A DNA stretch of 19,230 nt from Bacillota bacterium (GTDB taxonomy: Bacteria; Bacillota_I; Bacilli_A; RFN20; CAG-826). Each line of letters starts with the position of its first letter. The stretch's first letter is position 1. The stretch lies in contig DNPJ01000063.1 in NCBI GenBank assembly GCA_003501485.1, positions 1 through 19,230 of the forward strand, read 5' to 3'. Below, piece by piece: positions 1 to 8,258 of this stretch. Position numbers and translations under genes: made by a program. The notes below the pieces were generated by a model. It saw only the letters and a list, made by a program, of their open reading frames with translations. It was not told the origin of the DNA and did no database searches.

Positions 1-840
1 CAAGCTCAACTTTATTTAAATATTTATGGTTATTTAGTTGGAAAAAAAGTATTTATTTTAGGAAGTGGCGATATTGGTTTAATAATGGCTAGACGTATGA
101 AGCTTGAAGGAGCCGATGTGCTCGGCGTTGCTGAACTAATGCCTTATTCAGCGGGTCTAAACCGAAATATTGTGCAATGTTTGAACGACTTCAATATTCC
201 ATTATATTTATCAACTACAGTTAAAAAAATAATTGGAAAAGACCACATTGAAAAAATTGTTTTAGCTAAGGTTGATGATAAATTCAATTTTATTGATGGA
301 ACTGAAATGGAAATTGATGTCGATGCCTTGCTTTTGTCAGTTGGGCTTATTCCTAATGCTGATTTGCTGAATAATCTAAATATTTCTTATTCTAGAACTA
401 AAGGACCTGTTGTTAATCAAGATTTGCAAACTGATGTAAGTGGTATATTTGCCGCAGGAAATGTACTTCATGTTCATGACTTGGTAGATTATGTTGTTAG
501 TGAAGCACGTGATGCCGCAATCGGAGCATATAAATATTTAAAAGGTGAACTTAATAACAGTGGATTTGAATACAGCGTTATTAGCAAAAATGGAATATCA
601 TATGTTGTCCCTCAAAAAATATATATCGACGAGGCAAACAGTAAAATACCATTAAAATTTAGAGTGGCTAGACCTTTTAAAAACGTTAACATTTATATAA
701 AAGAAGGAGACAAAATTATTAAAAAGATATTTAAAAATGCGATTATTCCTAGCGAGATGGAAATAATTAATGTTGATAAATCGCTTTTTAATAAAGAATG
801 TCATGAAATTATTGTTTCTGTGGAGGAAAAAAACGCATGA
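1..840 (+). CDS. NAD(P)/FAD-dependent oxidoreductase of the glycerol-3-phosphate dehydrogenase type, 5' end missing
   Basis: The reading frame is open from the first base, so the gene starts upstream and 279 C-terminal residues are visible. A dinucleotide-binding Rossmann motif GSGDIG lies at visible residues 21-26, followed by ARRMKLEGADVLGV, and a second FAD-contacting segment (TDVSGIFAAGN, then HVHDLVD) is at about 135-155. This is the two-dinucleotide-fold flavoprotein disulfide-reductase-like architecture. It overlaps the next gene, DUF1667, by ATGA. In Firmicutes this pair normally sits with a GlpA-like flavoprotein, and the set is annotated as anaerobic glycerol-3-phosphate dehydrogenase. 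The GlpA-like partner would lie just upstream, outside the window. The general enzyme class is secure; glycerol-3-phosphate as substrate is inferred from the DUF1667 neighbour. Confidence 0.85.
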   Translation, partial: QAQLYLNIYGYLVGKKVFILGSGDIGLIMARRMKLEGADVLGVAELMPYSAGLNRNIVQCLNDFNIPLYLSTTVKKIIGKDHIEKIVLAKVDDKFNFIDGTEMEIDVDALLLSVGLIPNADLLNNLNISYSRTKGPVVNQDLQTDVSGIFAAGNVLHVHDLVDYVVSEARDAAIGAYKYLKGELNNSGFEYSVISKNGISYVVPQKIYIDEANSKIPLKFRVARPFKNVNIYIKEGDKIIKKIFKNAIIPSEMEIINVDKSLFNKECHEIIVSVEEKNA

Positions 841-1181
841 AAGAAATGATTTGCATCGTTTGTCCACGAGGTTGTCATTTATTCATAGATGGCAACAATA
901 ATGTAACTGGCAATTTTTGTCCTAGAGGAGCAAAATACGCAATTAGCGAATTGACACATCCGACACGAACGTTAACGACAACAGTTAAAATTAATGGTTC
1001 ACTTGAAAAGAGAGTTCCAGTAAAAAGTAGTGTTCCTTTGCCAAAAGAAAAAATATTTGATGCAATGGAAAAAATAAACAAAGTTATTGTTAAACCTCCT
1101 GTTCATATTGGAGATGTAATTATAAAGAATATATTTGGCTTAAACGCAGATATTATCGCGACAAAAGATATAGAAAAGTAG
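837..1181 (+). CDS. DUF1667 family protein, probable Fe-S/zinc subunit of the adjacent oxidoreductase
   Basis: The 114-residue protein begins with a cysteine cluster: C6, C9 and C13 in CIVCPRGC, plus C28 in NFCPRGAKYA. This is the hallmark of DUF1667. The rest matches the family layout, including HPTRTLTTTV, a VPVKSSVPLPKE segment and a C-terminal PVHIGDVI stretch. Four conserved cysteines suggest a bound metal or Fe-S cluster; this is inference. The start ATG lies inside the stop of the upstream oxidoreductase (ATGA) and has a strong GGAGG at 822-826, so the two proteins are coupled and probably form one complex. Length is close to the usual 115-125 residues. It ends eight bases before the RNase J-like gene. 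Confidence 0.85.
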   Translation: MKEMICIVCPRGCHLFIDGNNNVTGNFCPRGAKYAISELTHPTRTLTTTVKINGSLEKRVPVKSSVPLPKEKIFDAMEKINKVIVKPPVHIGDVIIKNIFGLNADIIATKDIEK

Positions 1182-1189
1182 GAAGAAAT

Positions 1190-2860
1190 ATGCAAGATAA
1201 AATTAAAATTATTCCACTTGGTGGACAAGATGAAACTGCTAAAAATATGATCGTTATTGAAATCAACGATGATATTTTTGTTATTGATGCTGGCGCAAAA
1301 TATCCTGATAAAACAATGCACGGCATAGATTATTTAATTCCGAGATTTGATTATTTGTACGAAAATAAGGACAAGGTTCGTGCATACATTATTCTTAGAG
1401 GACACGATACTACATTTGGTGCTTTACCTTTTATTTATTCCTCTGTGCCTGCGCCAATTTATTGTACAGATATCACTCGAATATTTATTGAATATTTTTT
1501 GTTAAAGAATAAATTAAAAGTAAATTTTGATTATAAAATTAAAGATACAAGTGCTGATTTTGAAATTGCAGGCAGAAGAATTAGATTTTTTCCAACATGC
1601 ACAAATATGGCTCATTCAATCGGTGTTGCAATCTCGACTTCTGAAGGAAATGTTGTTGTGATGGACGACTTTGTCATCGATAATAATTCTGACAAAGGAT
1701 ATTTAACATCTTCAAAAATGCTTTCAAGCGTTACAGAGGAAGACACATTGCTTTTAATGCTTGATAGTTCTTTCAGCGATCGTCCAGGATTTTCTAATCC
1801 TACATATAAAATAGTCCCTCAACTTGAAAGAGCGTTTAAAGATGCTCAAGGACGAATTTTTATTGTTTTAAATGATTTAGATCTTTATAACACTGAAATG
1901 ATATTTAAATTAGGGTATAAACTAGGAAGAAAAATATTTCCATTCGATGATGGAGCAAAACAAAAATATTTAAAAATAACTGAAGTATATAATCCTGGAT
2001 TACCAAAAAATGCATTTATGTCATTAGATGATATAAATAGAATTCCACCTCAAAATGTTTTGGTTGTTCTTCCTAGCTATGGACAAAACATTTATCATAA
2101 AATTTCTCTTTTAGCTCAAGGACAAAGTGAAGATAAGAGATTAAAGATTGTTCCTAGCGATACATTCATCTTAGGTATTCAAAAATCAAATACCAATGAA
2201 ACAATTCTTACGAATACAATAGACGAACTTTATCACACAAATTGCAAAATTATTTATTTTGATAAAAAGCAATTCATTCGCATGCATCCAAGTCAAGAAG
2301 ACTTAAAAACAATGCTTGCATTGTTTTCGCCTAAGCATTTTTTGCCTATCAATGCATCATACACAAATCTTCTCAATAGTGCACGCTTAGCTGTTGACAT
2401 GGGTATTGGTTTAAATCATATGAATGTCTTTGTTATGGATAATGGCATGATTTTGGATTTGAAAAAAACAGGCTCTCGTTTATTGCCTAGCAAAGTTGAA
2501 TCAGGAGATTTGCTTGTCGATGGAAAACGTGTTGGTCAAGAAGATTCGAGCCTTATTTCTGAAAGAAATATTATGGGTGAAGACGGTGTTGTCATTTTAG
2601 CGGCTGGTGTTTCAAAAAGCGCTAAAAAAATTGTTCTTGGACCTGATATTCAAACCCGTGGATTAATCTTTGTTAAAGAAAGTGAAGCATTATTAAAAGA
2701 GATTAATAAAGTGTTTACTGTTACACTTGAAGAAGGACTTAAAAATAATTTCAGTCTTAATGTTATCAAAGACAATATTTGTGATATAGTTTTTAAGACG
2801 ATTAGAAGACACACTCTTAAATCGCCATTAATTATTCCACATATTGAAGTTTTAGATTAG
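1190..2860 (+). CDS. rnjB: RNase J2-like protein with degenerate metallo-beta-lactamase active site
   Basis: At 556 residues it has the full RNase J layout: beta-lactamase core, beta-CASP insert (about 210-340) and C-terminal domain. Recognisable blocks are LGGQDETAKNM (10-20), IDAGAKYPD (32-40), MHGIDYLIP (43-51), SQEDLKTML (about 368-376) and NVFVMDNGMILDL. Most metal ligands are lost. The signature HGHEDH reads RGHDTT at 70-75, the motif III His position reads T138, and the His before the beta-CASP exit reads N388. H72 and D160 remain. By comparison with B. subtilis J1 (H74, H76, D78, H79, H142, D164, H390), five of seven ligands are replaced. The next gene is ftsK/spoIIIE; in B. subtilis rnjB also lies close upstream of spoIIIE, which supports the J2 assignment. 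It probably acts as a non-catalytic partner of an RNase J1 encoded elsewhere. The start follows AGGAAG overlapping the previous stop. Confidence 0.82.
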   Translation: MQDKIKIIPLGGQDETAKNMIVIEINDDIFVIDAGAKYPDKTMHGIDYLIPRFDYLYENKDKVRAYIILRGHDTTFGALPFIYSSVPAPIYCTDITRIFIEYFLLKNKLKVNFDYKIKDTSADFEIAGRRIRFFPTCTNMAHSIGVAISTSEGNVVVMDDFVIDNNSDKGYLTSSKMLSSVTEEDTLLLMLDSSFSDRPGFSNPTYKIVPQLERAFKDAQGRIFIVLNDLDLYNTEMIFKLGYKLGRKIFPFDDGAKQKYLKITEVYNPGLPKNAFMSLDDINRIPPQNVLVVLPSYGQNIYHKISLLAQGQSEDKRLKIVPSDTFILGIQKSNTNETILTNTIDELYHTNCKIIYFDKKQFIRMHPSQEDLKTMLALFSPKHFLPINASYTNLLNSARLAVDMGIGLNHMNVFVMDNGMILDLKKTGSRLLPSKVESGDLLVDGKRVGQEDSSLISERNIMGEDGVVILAAGVSKSAKKIVLGPDIQTRGLIFVKESEALLKEINKVFTVTLEEGLKNNFSLNVIKDNICDIVFKTIRRHTLKSPLIIPHIEVLD

Positions 2861-2865
2861 AAAAT

Positions 2866-5628
2866 ATGAACAAGAGAATTGCTATCAAAAAAGACACAAA
2901 TATAGCGATGTTAGGGGCAATCATTTGCCTTCTTGCTTTGGTTATTTTATTTTCTAGTCAAAGCGTTTTATCTTTTCTTTCTAACGGAATTTTAAGCGCT
3001 TTTGGTTTTATAGGATTTTGGATTTTAATACCAACGCTATTCGTGTTCGGTTTATATTTAATTCTTAGAAAAAAATTGATGAAAATTCGATTTGATCTTT
3101 CTCTGTGGGGAGTTTTATTGATTGTTATAGCTTTCCTCATTCTTTCATCGAGTTGGGGAAGCGAAGGGCATGATTTTATTTATAACGAAAAGAATTATGT
3201 TGTTCATATGTTTGATTCCGGATTTGAAAACGAAAAGCAAATTATAAAATTACAATTTGGAGATCCAAGTTGCATTGATGTTTGCAAATCAATCATTGAT
3301 GAATATGGTTTATCGTTAAGTAATATTCATCTAGGTGGAGGATATATTGGTTATATTCTTTGTGGAGCGCTTAATAACGCAATAACCCCGATTGGTATGA
3401 CAATTGTTTGTTGGGTTCTTGTTGTAGCGGGGATATTGCTTATTTTGAATAGGCAAATAAAAAAATTGTTTAATTATCTTTTGTCTAATAAGCAAAGAAA
3501 AGCCGCTAAAGAAGACGTATATTCATCTTTAGATGAATCATCTACAGCTTATAGCACACTTCAATCAAGTGTTGAAACGCTTAATGGTAGCGATGAAGCA
3601 AATAATCATGTAGAAAATAATAACAATATTTATATGCAAGATTTAACTATAAGGAACTTTAATAATACTCACGGTTTACAAAAACCAAGTTTTGTTTTAG
3701 ATGGAAAAATTATTTCTAATGATTTTGATCAACAACCTGTTGAAGATAATCAATTTATCAATTTTCAATCAAATGAACTAACATCGTCAAATCAAAATGA
3801 TAAAGTGGATTTTAAGCAAGAAACAAACGAAGAAACAAATGAAGAAACAAATACTTCTTTTAGTAATGATAATGTCGATAATTCTATAGATGACGAAAAT
3901 GCTAATAAAGAAGTTATAGAACAAAATGATGATTTTTCATTTGAGAATGTTTCTTTAAGCAATACTAATAATGATGTACAGAAACAAACAAATAATGAAA
4001 ATGTCGCCATTTCATCAAAAATAAATGAAGAAAAAATATCTATTAAAGAAGAGTTAAAAAAAGAAGAGCCTGTTCCTACAGTAGTTAAAAAACGACCACA
4101 AGTTGAACCTCAGCCAAAAGCCACTGTTAAACCTTTATTTTTCCTTCCTGATTCAAGTTTACTTGAATATCATGAAAACGATGAAGATGTTTATAAAAAC
4201 GAGGAATCGACTGCTGCAAAAACAGCAATTATTAATCAGACCTTTGTCGATTATAATATCGGTGCTGAAGTTGTTGGTCATACGATAGGACCGAGTGTTA
4301 CTCGTTATGATATTAAATTAAAACCAAATGTATTGGTATCTTCAATTAATAAAATTTTGACAAATTTAGCTATAAACCTTTCTGGAACGAGCTTCCGCTT
4401 TGAAGAAATTGTTCGTGGAAAAGCAACATCTGGGCTCGAACTTCCTAACGAAGTTAGAACGAGTGTTGGTTTAAGAGAAGCTATTGAAAAAATGCCTACA
4501 GGCGAAAAATATTCAATGAATATTCCTTTTGGGAAAGATATTTGTGGCAACGTTTTATCCGCGGATATTAGAAAAATGCCTCACCTTCTCGTTGCGGGTG
4601 GCACAGGAAGTGGTAAATCAATTTTCATGCATTCAACAATTCTTTCATTGATTATGAGAAATACTCCTGATCAATTAAGAATTCTTCTTATTGACCCTAA
4701 AAAAGTTGAAATGAATTATTATGATGAAATTCCTCATTTGTTATGTCCAAATATTTCCGAGCCTAAAGAATCTCTTGTTGCATTAAGAAAACTTGTCGAT
4801 GAAATGGAAAGACGTTATCTTTTATTCCAAGAAAATAGAGTTCGTGATGCTGGTGAATTTAACGCAATGGCCAAAGAAAAAGGACTCGAACCATTACCAA
4901 TTATTGTTGTATTTATTGATGAATACGCAGACCTTAACGAGGCATGCAAAGAAATACGTGAACCTGTTGTTCGAATTGCTCAAAAAGCTCGTGCTGCAGG
5001 AATACATTTAGTTATCGCTACTCAAAGACCAACAGTCAATGTTATCGACGGTTTAATCAAGGCCAATCTTCCGTGCCGTGTTGCTTTAAAAGTTTCACAA
5101 AACAATGATTCAATCGTTATTCTTGATGAATCAGGTGCCGAAAAATTACTTGGAAATGGTGATATGATTATTTCTATTCCACCTCTTGATTCTACAACAA
5201 AACCACGTGTTCAAGGTTGTTTTGTGACAGTTAAAGAAATTGATCGCGTTTGTGAGTATTTAAGAAGCCAAGGAAAACCGCATTATTTTCCTCAATTTCT
5301 TGATTTGGTTGATCATAGTGAAGATGCCATTAGCAATGGTCCAATTGATGTTGATCCACAATTTAGTAAAGAAGCAAGCGAAGACCAACTTCTTGAAAAG
5401 ATTAAAAACGATATTATGTCTCGTGAATATTGTTCAATTTCATTCATTCAAAGAACATACGGCGTAGGTTTCCCAAAAGCGGGACGTTTATTCAATAAAT
5501 TAATTGCTTTAGGATATGTTACAAGAGAAGGAGATTCTCGCGGTTCTAAAGTATTAATTCATAATGAAAGCAGTGACGAAGCAACTTCATCTGATGCGTC
5601 AACGCTATATATTGACAAAGACAATTGA
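2866..5628 (+). CDS. ftsK: DNA translocase FtsK/SpoIIIE
   Basis: This 920-residue protein is a septal, ATP-driven DNA pump that moves chromosome ends during division. The N-terminus holds hydrophobic segments at about 12-32, 43-67 and 78-95, an external loop of about 60 residues with a CxxxC pair (SCIDVCKS), and a final membrane segment near 170-193. A long N/E/D/Q-rich linker follows (about 205-400). The motor has an alpha/beta RecA-like domain with Walker A GGTGSGKS at 578-585 and Walker B VVFIDEYADL, with D685 and E686. The C-terminal gamma winged helix (about 842-905), which recognises polar guide sequences, is complete: SISFIQRTYGVGFPKAGRLF. The gene starts five bases after the RNase J-like stop with only a weak ribosome site, so it is probably translationally coupled. 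The family is certain; FtsK and SpoIIIE cannot be separated from sequence alone. Confidence 0.95.
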   Translation: MNKRIAIKKDTNIAMLGAIICLLALVILFSSQSVLSFLSNGILSAFGFIGFWILIPTLFVFGLYLILRKKLMKIRFDLSLWGVLLIVIAFLILSSSWGSEGHDFIYNEKNYVVHMFDSGFENEKQIIKLQFGDPSCIDVCKSIIDEYGLSLSNIHLGGGYIGYILCGALNNAITPIGMTIVCWVLVVAGILLILNRQIKKLFNYLLSNKQRKAAKEDVYSSLDESSTAYSTLQSSVETLNGSDEANNHVENNNNIYMQDLTIRNFNNTHGLQKPSFVLDGKIISNDFDQQPVEDNQFINFQSNELTSSNQNDKVDFKQETNEETNEETNTSFSNDNVDNSIDDENANKEVIEQNDDFSFENVSLSNTNNDVQKQTNNENVAISSKINEEKISIKEELKKEEPVPTVVKKRPQVEPQPKATVKPLFFLPDSSLLEYHENDEDVYKNEESTAAKTAIINQTFVDYNIGAEVVGHTIGPSVTRYDIKLKPNVLVSSINKILTNLAINLSGTSFRFEEIVRGKATSGLELPNEVRTSVGLREAIEKMPTGEKYSMNIPFGKDICGNVLSADIRKMPHLLVAGGTGSGKSIFMHSTILSLIMRNTPDQLRILLIDPKKVEMNYYDEIPHLLCPNISEPKESLVALRKLVDEMERRYLLFQENRVRDAGEFNAMAKEKGLEPLPIIVVFIDEYADLNEACKEIREPVVRIAQKARAAGIHLVIATQRPTVNVIDGLIKANLPCRVALKVSQNNDSIVILDESGAEKLLGNGDMIISIPPLDSTTKPRVQGCFVTVKEIDRVCEYLRSQGKPHYFPQFLDLVDHSEDAISNGPIDVDPQFSKEASEDQLLEKIKNDIMSREYCSISFIQRTYGVGFPKAGRLFNKLIALGYVTREGDSRGSKVLIHNESSDEATSSDASTLYIDKDN
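3817..3852 (+). repeat. Three tandem 12-base units in the ftsK linker
   Basis: Three consecutive copies of a 12-base unit (consensus GAAGAAACAAAT, the first copy differing at two positions) encode the repeat (Q/E)ETN three times within the disordered linker of the translocase. The reading frame is kept because the unit is a multiple of three. It probably arose by replication slippage and has no sign of an independent function. Confidence 0.8.
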
Positions 5629-5629
5629 T

Positions 5630-5944
5630 ATGGGAATCGGCATTGATATAGTTAAAATATCACGTATAAATAATCCAGATACTTTTAAAAACGCAATTTT
5701 ATCTAATAAAGAGATAGTTTTATACGATAAAGCAATTAAAAAAGAAGAATTTCTTGCTGGTAGATTTGCTGCAAAAGAAGCGTTTATGAAAGCGACCGAA
5801 TTAGGTATGAAAATCCCTTTTAAAGAAATTGAAATATTATATCGCGTTTCTGGATCGCCGTATATTGCATATAAAGATAAAGAATATGAATTATCTATTG
5901 CACATGATGGGGATTATGCGGTTGCAATAGCAAAATATGAATAG
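5630..5944 (+). CDS. acpS: Holo-[acyl-carrier-protein] synthase
   Basis: AcpS transfers 4'-phosphopantetheine from CoA to the serine of acyl carrier protein in the cytoplasm. The 104-residue protein begins MGIGIDIVKISRI, with the Mg-binding D6, and has the second family signature GRFAAKEAFMKA with E50 and K54. It continues with GSPY and a C-terminal SIAHDGDYAVAIA. It is slightly shorter than the usual 115-125 residues. An upstream in-frame ATG at 5564 would add 22 residues encoded inside ftsK that do not resemble the family, so the ATG at 5630, one base after the ftsK stop, is preferred. No Shine-Dalgarno site is visible, which fits translational coupling to ftsK. Its 3' end overlaps the pullulanase start by eight bases. 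Confidence 0.92.
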   Translation: MGIGIDIVKISRINNPDTFKNAILSNKEIVLYDKAIKKEEFLAGRFAAKEAFMKATELGMKIPFKEIEILYRVSGSPYIAYKDKEYELSIAHDGDYAVAIAKYE

Positions 5945-8021
5945 TGTTGTTAATAAAGTTGTTTTAAAAAATTTCGATATATTTGAAATTATTGGGGAAA
6001 ATCTTTCAAATTCTAATATTAGTTTTTTTGTGGATGAAAAAGAAATATCAATAACTAAAATCTCAGAAACAAGTAATTGTCTAAATTACAAAATAAATGA
6101 ACTTATCGAAGTTATCGGCCATTTTTGCTACATCAAAACATCAAACGGAAATAAGTATGATTTGGACGATTCAATGTCGATAGATTTTCCTAGTTTTGAT
6201 GAAATATATAATTATGATGGAAGATTAGGAGCTTTATATAATAAAGATTATACTGAATTTGTACTTTTTGCTCCTTTGGTAAAAAAAGCTTATGTTTTCA
6301 TTAATGATAACTATTATGAAATGAACCGTGAAAATAAAGGAATTTATCGATTAGTATTACATGGCGATTATGATGGAGTTTTATATCAATATAAAATTTT
6401 TATCAATAATGAATATTTAATGGTAAATGACCCATATGGCTATTCTGGTTGCGCAAATAATGTTTTTTCAGCGGTAATCAATTTAGAAAAGCTTAATTTT
6501 GATACATATGATAATTATCTTCCAAAAATGAATTCGTATTTAGATGCGATTATATATGAATGCAATGTTCGTGACATGAGTATTGACGAACACACTAACA
6601 TAGTTCATAAAGGAAAATTCTTAGGGCTTTTTGAAGAAGGTGTTAAAACTAACAAAGGAAATAAAGCTGGAATTGAATATATTTCTAGTCTTGGCATTAC
6701 TCATTTGCAACTATTACCAGTTTTAAATATTGCAACGATTGATGATAATAATCCAGATAAAACATATAACTGGGGATATGATCCTGAAAATTATTTTACA
6801 TTAGAGGGAAGTTATTCATCGTTTCCTAACGATCCATATTCGAGAATGATTGAATTCAAAAAATTAGTTGGAGCGTATCACCAAAGAGGAATAAGAATAA
6901 ATTTAGATGTTGTATACAATCACATATATGAGGCAAAAACTTCTTCATTAAACAAAATTACTCCTAATTATTATTTTAGAAGAGATATTAACAATAATTT
7001 TCTTGATCATAGCTATTGCGGTAACGAACTTGCTAGTGAAAGATTTATGGTTAGAAAATTAATATTAGACTCTTTGCTATTTTTGTTAAATACCTATCAT
7101 GTTGATGGGTTTAGATTCGATTTAATGGGTCTTATTGACATCGACACAATGAAAATAGTTGATAAAACATTAAGAGAAATCAAACCAGATATAATGCTTT
7201 ATGGGGAAGGTTGGAACATGTTTACTAACACTTCGAACAATTCCAAGTTATGCACACTCGAAAACGCTTCTGAAGTTCCTAATATTGCTTTTTTTAACGA
7301 CAGATATAGAAATATTGTTCGCGGTAGAGGTTCAAATGCCTTTCTTGACGAAGTGGGATATTTTCTTGGGAATAAGGACTATGTTGATGGATTTAAATTT
7401 GCGTATTTAGGCTCATCATTTGATCTAACATTTCCAAAATTATTTAATAATGTCAACCAATCAATCAATTATGTTGAATGTCATGACAACGCAACTATTT
7501 TCGATGTGATAAACAATAGTCTTGAAAATGAAGATGTTTTAAGAATTGTTAAAAAGATTAACAAATTATTAACATTATCTTTCGGCATTCCTTTTATTCA
7601 TGCTGGGCAGGAAATTGGTTTGAGCAAATTTAACCATCACAATTCATATAATGAAGGGGATAAATACAACAAATTCGATTATTCATTGCTTGATAAAAGA
7701 TATGACATGGTCGCATCTTTTATTTCATATATTAAAGCAAGGAAAGAAATTGAGTTATTTCATATAGTTGATATGAATATACTTGATAATAATATCCAAA
7801 TTGAGTCTTTTGAAAGACTAGTTCATATTGTTTTAAATGATATTAATAATAATGTTTATCATATTTATATTAATCCAAGCAACAATGGCTACCACATAGG
7901 ATTTAATAAAGAACTCGAATTCTTTGTTCCTAATGAATATAAAAAAGATAAGATTTCTCAAAAAATGAATTATTTTGATATTTCGCCTCAACAAGTTTCA
8001 ATATTCAAGGAATTTAAATAA
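5937..8021 (+). CDS. pulA: Type I pullulanase (alpha-1,6-glucan debranching enzyme, GH13)
   Basis: This 694-residue enzyme hydrolyses alpha-1,6 branches in glycogen, pullulan or limit dextrins. The type I pullulanase signature YNWGYDP is at 277-283. The four GH13 catalytic blocks are intact: region I DVVYNH (324-329), region II DGFRFD with nucleophile D395, region III YGEGW with acid/base E424, and region IV VECHDN with H516 and D517. The N-terminal third is a beta-rich module as in other short pullulanases. There is no signal peptide or cell-wall anchor, so it is cytoplasmic and probably trims internal or imported alpha-glucans. The start ATG lies within acpS (eight-base overlap) without a ribosome site. 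A debranching gene in an RNase J/FtsK/AcpS operon is unusual; no other glycogen genes are in the window. Confidence 0.94.
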   Translation: MNSVVNKVVLKNFDIFEIIGENLSNSNISFFVDEKEISITKISETSNCLNYKINELIEVIGHFCYIKTSNGNKYDLDDSMSIDFPSFDEIYNYDGRLGALYNKDYTEFVLFAPLVKKAYVFINDNYYEMNRENKGIYRLVLHGDYDGVLYQYKIFINNEYLMVNDPYGYSGCANNVFSAVINLEKLNFDTYDNYLPKMNSYLDAIIYECNVRDMSIDEHTNIVHKGKFLGLFEEGVKTNKGNKAGIEYISSLGITHLQLLPVLNIATIDDNNPDKTYNWGYDPENYFTLEGSYSSFPNDPYSRMIEFKKLVGAYHQRGIRINLDVVYNHIYEAKTSSLNKITPNYYFRRDINNNFLDHSYCGNELASERFMVRKLILDSLLFLLNTYHVDGFRFDLMGLIDIDTMKIVDKTLREIKPDIMLYGEGWNMFTNTSNNSKLCTLENASEVPNIAFFNDRYRNIVRGRGSNAFLDEVGYFLGNKDYVDGFKFAYLGSSFDLTFPKLFNNVNQSINYVECHDNATIFDVINNSLENEDVLRIVKKINKLLTLSFGIPFIHAGQEIGLSKFNHHNSYNEGDKYNKFDYSLLDKRYDMVASFISYIKARKEIELFHIVDMNILDNNIQIESFERLVHIVLNDINNNVYHIYINPSNNGYHIGFNKELEFFVPNEYKKDKISQKMNYFDISPQQVSIFKEFK

Positions 8022-8213
8022 ATGAATGTCAATGATTTAATAAAAACTAAAAATGATAAAGTTTTTAAAGTAAAAAATAATTTTGTTTTTGTTAAAAAGA
8101 ATACTATTTGTAAAATTGTGCAAATACATGATGATTATGTTTTGGTTAGAATAAATGATGATAGAAGAAATGATGTCTATGACTATTATTTAACCGAAAT
8201 AGAACTAGTATAA
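8022..8213 (+). CDS. Small hypothetical protein, 63 residues
   Basis: I do not recognise this family. The ATG directly abuts the pullulanase stop (TAAATG), with an AAGGAA about ten bases upstream that could serve as ribosome site. The protein is basic in its first half (about eleven lysines in 36 residues) and acidic/aromatic at the end (DDRRNDVYDYYLTEIELV). It has no membrane segment or cysteine cluster, apart from a single Cys. The alternating hydrophobic pattern in KVFKVKNNFVFVKK and YVLVRIND suggests a small beta-barrel such as an SH3-like fold; this is inference only. Position and codon use agree with a real last gene of the operon. Confidence 0.6.
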   Translation: MNVNDLIKTKNDKVFKVKNNFVFVKKNTICKIVQIHDDYVLVRINDDRRNDVYDYYLTEIELV

Positions 8214-8244
8214 AGTTTTTTATAGAAATAAAATTTTATGATTT

Positions 8245-8258
8245 TATAATATAGGGTA
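8245..8258 (+). promoter_or_regulatory. Probable plsC promoter (-10 element) giving a leaderless or near-leaderless mRNA
   Basis: A perfect TATAAT occupies 8245-8250 and the plsC ATG begins seven bases after it, where transcription would be expected to start. No Shine-Dalgarno sequence is present. The -35 region about 17 bases upstream (around 8222) is poor, so the promoter call rests on the -10 hexamer, the operon break and the repetition of the same spacing before rsmF and obg. Confidence 0.45.

Noticed and set aside
652..1321. Minus-strand frames opposite the oxidoreductase, DUF1667 and RNase J genes
   Set aside because: Low-complexity shadows of well-identified plus-strand genes with no ribosome sites.
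5564..5629. Longer AcpS starting inside ftsK
   Set aside because: The extra 22 residues do not resemble AcpS, which begins with (M)GIGID-type sequence as at 5630.
8209..8240. AT-only inverted repeats (TATAAA/TTTATA; ATAAAATTTTAT) after the 63-residue gene as a terminator
   Set aside because: Stems consist only of A-T pairs without a T tract; expected by chance in this base composition.
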